Source: Caldilineae bacterium (GTDB lineage Bacteria > Chloroflexota > Anaerolineae > DUEN01). Taken from it: a DNA stretch of 63,279 bases. Below the pieces are notes generated by a model. The model did no database searches. It was not told the origin of the DNA and saw only the letters and a list, made by a program, of their open reading frames with translations. The position numbers and the translations under genes are program-made. The stretch lies in contig DUEN01000020.1 in assembly GCA_011176545.1 (NCBI GenBank), positions 26,843 to 90,121 of the forward strand, read 5' to 3'. This document shows positions 58,701 to 63,279 of the stretch, piece after piece (the first letter of the stretch is position 1; every line of letters begins with the position of its first letter).

Positions 58701-59189
58701 GAGGCGCCGAAGGCTGTGGCCTCGAACCCATTCCATCACCAGGTAGGAGCGTCCTGCCTGGACGAACAGGTCCTGAATGCGGGCCAGGCGCGGGTGGCGT
58801 ATCTGAGCCCAACGGGCTGCCTCCATGTGTAGTGATCGCTGGGCCTCGTCCCGCTCGAAATCGTCGGGGAGGCCGCGCGGGTTGAACTCTTTGATCACAC
58901 AGCGCCGTCCTAACGCTTCATCGCGCGCCAGGTAGACGGCGGTCGCATACCCGCGCCTCAGCCGCTTCTCGATGGTATAGCGTCCCTGAAGGGTTGTGGG
59001 CGCGCCGAACAGCTCCTCGAAGGGGAGAGGAGCGGAAAGCCGCATGCCGCATCGGATGCACACCCGAGCGCCTGCCCGGGCGATGGCCCCGCAGTGGGGG
59101 CAGCGGGTTCGCAGGGGCAACCCGCACGAGAGGCAGAAGTCGGTTTCATAAGGTTGGGGCGTACCGCATTTAGGACACTCCAGTCTCAT
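55701..59189 (-). CDS. Zinc-ribbon / Ser-Thr kinase-like / HYDIN-repeat protein
   Basis: 1162 residues. Two zinc ribbons (Cys5, 8, 19, 22 and 30, 33, 44, 47) are followed by a protein-kinase fold (about 71-330) with Lys100 (CVIKEF), Asp201, DFG (219-221) and APE (244-246). The glycine loop is poor (RRGYATAV) and the catalytic loop reads FGDLHPRHVM, so the usual Lys and Asn of DxKxxN are His203 and His206. A linker (330-440) precedes seven repeats of about 100 residues (pattern LxFG...NxGxxPL...WLxVxPxxF...GE), like HYDIN/ASPM or choice-of-anchor-D domains. No membrane segment or signal is seen. GAGGG precedes the ATG, 13 nt after a terminator-like hairpin. Confidence 0.85.
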   Translation of the reverse strand: MRLECPKCGTPQPYETDFCLSCGLPLRTRCPHCGAIARAGARVCIRCGMRLSAPLPFEELFGAPTTLQGRYTIEKRLRRGYATAVYLARDEALGRRCVIKEFNPRGLPDDFERDEAQRSLHMEAARWAQIRHPRLARIQDLFVQAGRSYLVMEWVRGHSLRRLITSPGTEIDEMTAVAWVLQICEALAFLHSRRPPLIFGDLHPRHVMITTEGQVKLVDFGLSAWFAPWDQGPPRYRGSPGYAAPEQRERGEADERSDLYALGGLLYHLLTRQAPNQPPIRLNELPPALARIIRRARQRSPERRFSSARAMRRELLKAAPDVSVSPRPPREEEVIEPTPFATIQAPMSVEETPSIDPWEEIRGRLVEQVKADWMRAMRRFYGEQTLNWLRGEADRLMAAQRLDLAQKVRSAIEKAEAWLPQGEMEDALGRQVIFARWLAEIGAVPPEPDFAVRPRRLAFGGLSRRVAKRTALRIHNTGDTPLVGQVESTLPWLEVREGRFSCRPGEEARVIIVAHGRQLPLEGERARRALRVVTNRGIIWVPALASLIVPSLAVHPTVLDFGRVQHGEEAHAELTIANRGGGEIQGTVKSTVTWLSVAPRQFRVGPESQQKIQIRFHSDLAPSQTEEVADVLAIDSDYGQARISVRWRWAEPELEIAPARLSWGERERGTQAEMALIITNTGTAPLEGRVLSRCEWLSVVPDRFTCAPGESCSITVRARLDELPAGRITLGEALVIESNAGRHTIPTSIDILAPEIQVRPLSLDLGEAEWGEVRRGSLRVKDNGTAPLVVHLTSRFPWLHVEPTDLVCSPGESARVAVEAHTEEMLHGGDWRAVPGIHIESNAGPRDIPISLLVYKPELQVEPEFVNFGIVPRQGVGQAVLYISNPGTAPLVWSLSSEALWLEITTPRGVTPPGETSQVHLYAYGLAVPADQDEAQMTLTIESNAGEHVIQGSVTIARPQLSVAPLSMDLGTSQNYAPVEGILSLFNRGIGELTGVVEATVPWLTVEPGEFQIPTGGQQPITVKALPEGLREGETFVEGALVVTSNAGQEQVDIRLEVRLTGELMVEPQRLEWTLGRQAPTLRLRNAGYAPVTVTVQPQAPWLEVSHDRLVVKRGRGVRVKINVREEQLPPEPKLETEIEIREADRLLRIPVIVRRDTEIAS

Positions 59190-59202
59190 GACTTTCCCTC
59201 AT

Positions 59203-59232
59203 AAAAAGCCGCCGGGCTATCAGACCGGCGGC
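59203..59232 (-). terminator. Terminator/attenuator between the PfkB gene and the kinase-like gene
   Basis: On the minus strand GCCGCCGG (59232-59225) pairs with CCGGCGGC (59215-59208) around a 9-nt loop, then TTTTT (59207-59203). It ends the PfkB transcript and lies 13 bp before the ATG at 59189, so it would sit in the leader of any read-through mRNA. Confidence 0.85.
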
Positions 59233-59351
59233 ACTCATTGAGCGTTGCTTGGGGTCGGCCCTCATTTTCGTCCTCTGATCACGTTCGAAGCTCCGTTCCT
59301 TTTATCCTATCGCTTCGCTCGGCGCCGCCTGGGCGAAATCGGGGATATCTG

Positions 59352-60344
59352 CTATCCCTCCGGCTTCAGCTCCGTCTCCTGCATGAAGGCCAGCGTCTCG
59401 GAGAGGCCACGCACGCCGCTGGTCGCGCCGATGGAAGTCACACACATGGCGCCCACCGCGTTGGCGAAGCGCGCCGTGCGCTCAAGGTCCCATCCTTGGA
59501 TAAGGCCAGCCAGGAACCCTGCCGCGAAGCAATCGCCCGCCCCAGTGGTGTCTATCGGCTGCACATCATAAACGGGCATCCTGACCGATCGCTCGCCGTC
59601 GGTCACATAACAGCCGGCCTCGCCCATCTTCAAAGCCACGATCTTGACCCCGTAATCCAGGAAGAAACGAGCGATCTCCGCGGGGTCTTCACGGCCCGCG
59701 ATCATGCGAGCCTCTTCGATGCTGGGCACGAAGTAATCGATGTGGGGGAGACATGGCTCGATGAGTTGGAACCAGCGCCCCGTGGCATCCCAGGCCGTAT
59801 CCAGCGAGGTCTCCACGCCCAAGCGGTGGGCAGCCTCCAGCACAGCCGCGGCATCCGGGCCGTCAAATCTGGACATGAGGTTGTGTCCGGCGATGTGGAG
59901 AATGCGGCCGCGTTGAACGACCTCCAGATCGACGTCTTCCTGGCGTAGTTCCGCGTTCGCGCCAAGATAGTGGATGAAGCTTCGCTCGCCGTCAGGATCG
60001 ATCATGACCATGGTCGCCGAGGTGTTGGCGACGTGATCGCGGACGACGCCCGTCGTGTCGATCCCATGGCGCTCCAGGGTGTGGATGATGAAATCGCCGA
60101 AGCCATCCATGCCGACCTTGCCCATGACCGCGGTGCGAACGCCCAACTTGGCCAGCGCGATGCCGGTGTTCACCGCGCAGCCGCCCGTATGCAGCTCGAT
60201 CCGATCGACCAGATCGAGCTTACCGCGCTCCGGGAGCCGGCTGACCGGCCGGGCCAGCACGTCGGCCACCATGATGCCCAAACAGACCACATCGAGGGAA
60301 CGATTAACCTGGGCCTTCTCAGCCAATGCTCCAACCCCTTTCAT
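59352..60344 (-). CDS. PfkB-family carbohydrate kinase
   Basis: 330 residues with ribokinase-fold signatures: N-terminal ELHTGGCAVNTGIALAKLG, GKVGMDGFGDFI and the C-terminal active-site motif DTTGAGDCFAAGFLAGL (Asp base in GAGD). It phosphorylates a sugar or nucleoside; which one is unclear. The ATG at 60344 lacks a good ribosome-binding site. A TTG six codons downstream (60326) is preceded by AGGGG and GGAG and could be the true start. It lies 144 bp after the ABC transporter genes on the same strand. Confidence 0.92.
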   Translation of the reverse strand: MKGVGALAEKAQVNRSLDVVCLGIMVADVLARPVSRLPERGKLDLVDRIELHTGGCAVNTGIALAKLGVRTAVMGKVGMDGFGDFIIHTLERHGIDTTGVVRDHVANTSATMVMIDPDGERSFIHYLGANAELRQEDVDLEVVQRGRILHIAGHNLMSRFDGPDAAAVLEAAHRLGVETSLDTAWDATGRWFQLIEPCLPHIDYFVPSIEEARMIAGREDPAEIARFFLDYGVKIVALKMGEAGCYVTDGERSVRMPVYDVQPIDTTGAGDCFAAGFLAGLIQGWDLERTARFANAVGAMCVTSIGATSGVRGLSETLAFMQETELKPEG

Positions 60345-60418
60345 GGATATATGAACGCTAGCTCATTTTACCGCAAAAAGAGGAATTGATAAAGGCGATC
60401 GGCCCCCCTGATGCGCAA

Positions 60419-60449
60419 CGGGGGCGCATCGCCCCGCGACACGCCCCCG
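60419..60449 (-). terminator. Hairpin after the oppF-type gene
   Basis: CGGGGGCG (60419-60426) and CGCCCCCG (60442-60449) form an 8-bp stem. No T tract follows on the minus strand, so it may slow decay rather than terminate. Confidence 0.45.
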
Positions 60450-60488
60450 CATCCAACGCCAGAAGCCGTATGTCCCATCAGCAGCGCA

Positions 60489-61475
60489 TCAGGATTCCTC
60501 ATACAGGAAGCAGGCGGCCTCGTGTCGCTCGCCGTTCACGCTGTATAACGGCGGTTGCTCCGTTAGACAGCGATCCATCCGCTGTGGACAGCGCGGGTAG
60601 AACCGACAGCCGGTGGTCACCTCGCCGCGCATCTGCTCGTCGTCCAGGGAGATCACCGTCTCGCTTCCCCATCGCACCTTGGGATCCGGCACCGGGATGG
60701 AATCGATGAGTAATTGCACGTAGGGATGCTTGGGGTTCTCGATGACTTCGACCGTGTCTCCGCGCTCGGCGATGGTCCCCTGATACAGGAGGTAGATCCG
60801 ATCGCCGATCTGATACGCGGTGCTCAGATCATGGGTGATGTAGAGGAAGGAGATGTTGTGCTCATCCCGCAGGCGAAGCATGATGTCCAGGATCATCGCT
60901 CGTAGGGAGGCGTCTACCATGGAGACAGGCTCATCCGCGACGATCAACCGCGGCTTGAGGAGGTAGGCCCGGGCCACCATCATGCGCTGGCGCTGTCCAC
61001 CGCTAAGCTGATGGGGATACTTCTCCAGCACCTCCTCGCCGCGCAGCCCGACGACATTTAACGCCTCCTCGATCAGGTCACGAGCCTCCTGTTTATTGCG
61101 CGCCAGCTTGAAGTTCTTGATGGCCAGATCGAAGATATGCTTCACCCGGTAGAAGGGGTTATATACGGCATACGGGTCCTGGAAGACGGCTTGAACCTCG
61201 CGGCGGTAGGCGATGCGCTGCTGGGCGTTCATTTGAGTGATATCGACGCCCTTGTAGAGGATCTGGCCGGAGGTGGGAGTAATGAATCCCAGGACGAGAT
61301 TGGCGAGCGTGGTCTTCCCGCTCCCGCTCTCGCCCGCGATGGTGGTGATGGTGGCCGGACGCTCCTCGATCGTCATGTTGAAGTTCTGAAGCGCCACCGT
61401 CACCGATTTAGAGGCGAACAGTCCCCCGCCATAGATTTTGGTTAGATCTCGAATCTCCAGAAGTGGTTGAGACAT
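60489..61475 (-). CDS. Peptide ABC transporter ATP-binding protein, DppF/OppF type
   Basis: 328 residues: Walker A GESGSGKTTLANLVLG, ABC signature LSGGQRQRMMVARAYLL, Walker B LIVADEPVSMVDA, H loop THD and the C-terminal oligopeptide-transporter domain with CRFYPRCP...C, a Cys cluster typical of these ATPases. I chose the ATG at 61475; an upstream start at 61529 is inside a repeat. It pairs with the D-type ATPase encoded 170 bp upstream. Confidence 0.93.
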   Translation of the reverse strand: MSQPLLEIRDLTKIYGGGLFASKSVTVALQNFNMTIEERPATITTIAGESGSGKTTLANLVLGFITPTSGQILYKGVDITQMNAQQRIAYRREVQAVFQDPYAVYNPFYRVKHIFDLAIKNFKLARNKQEARDLIEEALNVVGLRGEEVLEKYPHQLSGGQRQRMMVARAYLLKPRLIVADEPVSMVDASLRAMILDIMLRLRDEHNISFLYITHDLSTAYQIGDRIYLLYQGTIAERGDTVEVIENPKHPYVQLLIDSIPVPDPKVRWGSETVISLDDEQMRGEVTTGCRFYPRCPQRMDRCLTEQPPLYSVNGERHEAACFLYEES

Positions 61476-61509
61476 CGGAGTCACACCTACCATTGTTCTA
61501 GAGCATCTC

Positions 61510-61612
61510 TGAAATTGGACTTTGGACAACCCGCTCTTCTAACCGCAAAGAGCGCGAAGGACGCAAAGGCTTTTTCAAAATCTTAGCGCTCTTTGCGGCC
61601 TTTGCGGTTCAT
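61510..61612. repeat. Composite inverted-repeat element between the two ATPase genes
   Basis: ACTTTGGACAAC (61518-61529), then AACCGCAAAGAGCGCGAAGG (61541-61560) facing GCGCTCTTTGCGGCCTTTGC (61586-61605). Closely related to the elements at 36511 and 41920. Confidence 0.68.
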
Positions 61613-61645
61613 CTCTCCTTAGTCACTAGCGAGGTATCCTCGCCG

Positions 61646-62653
61646 CTATTCTTCGTAGAGATAACACGCGACCTCGTGCCTGGATTCCAGCTCCAACAGC
61701 TTTGGTCTTTCCTCTCGACAGATGTCCATAACATGCGGGCAGCGAAGCTGGAAGATGCAACCAGGCGGCGGATTCCGCAGGTCGTGGGTGAGCCCCTCCG
61801 TTAGCTTAAGGGGCTTGCGTTCCTTGATGGATGGGATGGCCTCGATGAGAAGCTGGGTGTAGGGATGCAGCGGCCTCTCAAAGATGGTGTCCACAGGGGC
61901 CACCTCGACGATATGTCCCGCGTACATGACGGCGATGCGATCGACCAGCTGCGCCTGCAGACCCATGTCGTGGCCGATGAGGATCATGGAGAGGCCGAAG
62001 CGCTCCTTCACATCGAGCAAGGTTTGCCCCACGACGCGTTGAACGACCACGTCCAGCGCGCTGGTGGGCTCGTCGGCGATGATGAGAGGGGGATTCAGCG
62101 CGATGGCCATGGCGATGCACACGCGCTGCTTCATGCCGCCGCTCAGCTCATGGGGATACAGGTCGTAAACCCGGCTGGGCAAGCCCACCACGCTCAGCAG
62201 GTTCAGGATACGTTCCCTTAACACGCTCCGCGGTTGCTTGCCCTCATGGGTCTCGATAGCATCGGCGATCTGATCCTTGATCTTCATCACCGGGTTCAGG
62301 GAGTTCATCGCGCCCTGGGGGATCAACGCCAGCTTGCGCCAGCGGATGCGCCTGAGCTGCCGTTCGTTCAGCGAGGTCATCTCGATGCCATCCAGGAGCA
62401 CCTGTCCCCCTACGATACGGCCGGGCGGCTGCACCAAGCGCAGGATCGCCATGGCTGCTGTCGTCTTGCCACAGCCCGACTCCCCCACCAGGCCGAGGAT
62501 CTCCTTGTGGCGAACCTGAAAGTTGATCCCATCCACCGCGCGTACGTCACCCAGGGGGGTGGCGTAATACACCCGCAAGTCCTGGACTTCCAGGACGGCC
62601 TTCTCGTCAGAGATCTCGCTTGACATATCCTTGACTTCCCAAGTCACTGTCAT
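61646..62653 (-). CDS. Peptide ABC transporter ATP-binding protein, DppD/OppD type
   Basis: 335 residues: Walker A GESGCGKTTAAMAILR, signature LSGGMKQRVCIAMAIAL, Walker B LIIADEPTSALDV, H loop GHD and a C-terminal oligopeptide-transporter domain (CIFQLRCP...C). The ATG overlaps the stop of the upstream permease gene (ATGA) and is preceded by GAGGAGC. It works with the F-type ATPase and the C-type permease beside it. Confidence 0.94.
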   Translation of the reverse strand: MTVTWEVKDMSSEISDEKAVLEVQDLRVYYATPLGDVRAVDGINFQVRHKEILGLVGESGCGKTTAAMAILRLVQPPGRIVGGQVLLDGIEMTSLNERQLRRIRWRKLALIPQGAMNSLNPVMKIKDQIADAIETHEGKQPRSVLRERILNLLSVVGLPSRVYDLYPHELSGGMKQRVCIAMAIALNPPLIIADEPTSALDVVVQRVVGQTLLDVKERFGLSMILIGHDMGLQAQLVDRIAVMYAGHIVEVAPVDTIFERPLHPYTQLLIEAIPSIKERKPLKLTEGLTHDLRNPPPGCIFQLRCPHVMDICREERPKLLELESRHEVACYLYEE

Positions 62654-63279
62654 TGCGGCCGAGCTCCTCTCAGCCTTGGATTGGCGATCTCATCCAGTCC
62701 GATCGTCATCAGGAACAGACCACTAAAGATCACGATCAGCGCCGCGATGGGGACGCCCCACCACCACCACATGCCACGGATGATGGCGGCCGCCCGAATG
62801 GCGTAGAAGATGGTCATACCCAGGGTGGGGATCCGGGTGGGTCCCAATCCCAGCACCTCGAGCCCGGTGGCAGCCAAGATGGCGCCGGAGACGTTGCCGG
62901 TCAGGCTGGCTGCCAGATAAGGTAGCAGGTTGGGCATCATCTCCTTGAACATGATATCGAAGGTCGAGGCGCCGGACAACCGCGCCATCTGCACGTAGCC
63001 ATGCTCGCGCATACTGAGCACCTGGGCGCGGATGAGCCGGGTGGGACCAGGCCAGGCGAAAAGAGCCAGCAGCAAGCCCATGTTCTCCACGCTGACCTGG
63101 CGCACATAGGCGGAGATCACGATCAGCACGGCCAGAGACGGGATCGTGATCACCGAGTCGGAGATGGTGCGGATCACACTATCTATCCATCCGCCCATAA
63201 AGCCAGCCGTGAACCCGAGGGCGATGCCGACCGCCATGCCAATACCTGCCGCGATCAGACCGACGCGCAGCGAGCGCGG
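62650..63279 (-). CDS. Peptide ABC transporter permease, DppC type (5' end outside window)
   Basis: The frame is open to the right edge, giving about 209 C-terminal residues. Membrane helices and the EAA loop (YVQMARLSGASTFDIMFKEMMPNLLPY) identify a BPD_transp_1 permease of the DppC type. The visible upstream text (SLRVGLIAAGIG) is coding, so the ATG at 63237 is internal. It is translationally coupled to the DppD-type gene. The matching B-type permease and binding protein are presumably just beyond the window. Confidence 0.92.
   Translation of the reverse strand, partial: PRSLRVGLIAAGIGMAVGIALGFTAGFMGGWIDSVIRTISDSVITIPSLAVLIVISAYVRQVSVENMGLLLALFAWPGPTRLIRAQVLSMREHGYVQMARLSGASTFDIMFKEMMPNLLPYLAASLTGNVSGAILAATGLEVLGLGPTRIPTLGMTIFYAIRAAAIIRGMWWWWGVPIAALIVIFSGLFLMTIGLDEIANPRLRGARPQ

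Noticed and set aside
55701..59189. Secreted surface protein because of the Ig-like repeats
   Set aside because: There is no signal peptide or membrane helix, and the zinc ribbons and kinase fold point to the cytoplasm.

Overview
This is a GC-rich bacterial chromosome segment made almost entirely of housekeeping genes. I see no phage, plasmid, transposase, CRISPR or rRNA genes. The gene content suggests a member of the Chloroflexota (Anaerolineae-like): an F-type ATP synthase operon with a small AtpI/AtpZ gene in front, ClpC without ctsR/mcsAB, a CoA-disulfide reductase-rhodanese fusion, an enlarged LeuRS, peptide ABC transporters, and many short palindromic and inverted repeats between genes. 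The phylum call is an inference from gene content, not from a marker tree.

Layout. 1-4065 (minus): HAD phosphatase (cut by the window edge), M55 D-aminopeptidase, DUF47/PhoU-like protein, SfsA and a membrane-anchored zinc-peptidase-like protein. 4174-4690 (plus): a strong promoter, tRNA-Ala(CGC), and a T-box leader whose Stem III loop contains a complete tRNA-Ala(GGC). 4798-9513: ilvE-type aminotransferase, cupin, membrane protein and leuS. 9658-15854: RidA, S1-type RNA-binding protein, clpC, radA. 15938-18887: CoA-disulfide reductase-rhodanese, divergent from an XRE-cupin regulator and cutA. 23028-18931 (minus): small Cys-rich protein, pyrimidine-nucleoside phosphorylase, LysM-M23 peptidase, murJ. 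23459-28712: two-component system, Gfo/Idh/MocA oxidoreductase, THUMP-like methyltransferase, cinA/pncC. 28733-31971: HAD protein, small DUF6504-like protein, PcrA/UvrD helicase. 32549-36415: peptide-transporter binding lipoprotein and two permeases. 36815-39438: M28 and M20 peptidases. 39573-44488 (minus): degenerate peptidase-MA-like protein, BirA, YigZ/IMPACT, guaB and a small protein. 44956-46496: phosphodiesterase and a deoxynucleoside kinase-MazG fusion, convergent. 46807-54195: complete atp operon. 54557-55561: mreB. 55701-63279 (minus): zinc-ribbon/kinase/HYDIN-repeat protein, PfkB sugar kinase, and ABC transporter genes F, D and C (C cut by the edge).

The most unusual structure is at 4174-4690. 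A T-box riboswitch is interrupted, exactly in the loop of Stem III, by a full tRNA-Ala gene. The anticodon of that tRNA (GGC) matches the most likely specifier codon of the same T-box (GCC). The T-box discriminator base and the G3.U70 pair of the tRNA also agree with alanine. A second tRNA-Ala, differing at 5 of 73 positions, lies just upstream under what looks like the same promoter. One transcript may therefore carry two alanine tRNAs, the sensor for one of them and the regulated mRNA (ilvE, possibly through leuS).

Other points of interest are the dispersed palindromes (GTAGGGGCGAC-type), including one that supplies the stop codons of two convergent genes, and repeats lodged inside the atp operon. 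Two proteins have unusual architecture: a kinase-like protein with an altered catalytic loop and seven HYDIN-type repeats, and a kinase joined to a pyrophosphohydrolase, probably both acting on (deoxy)nucleotides.
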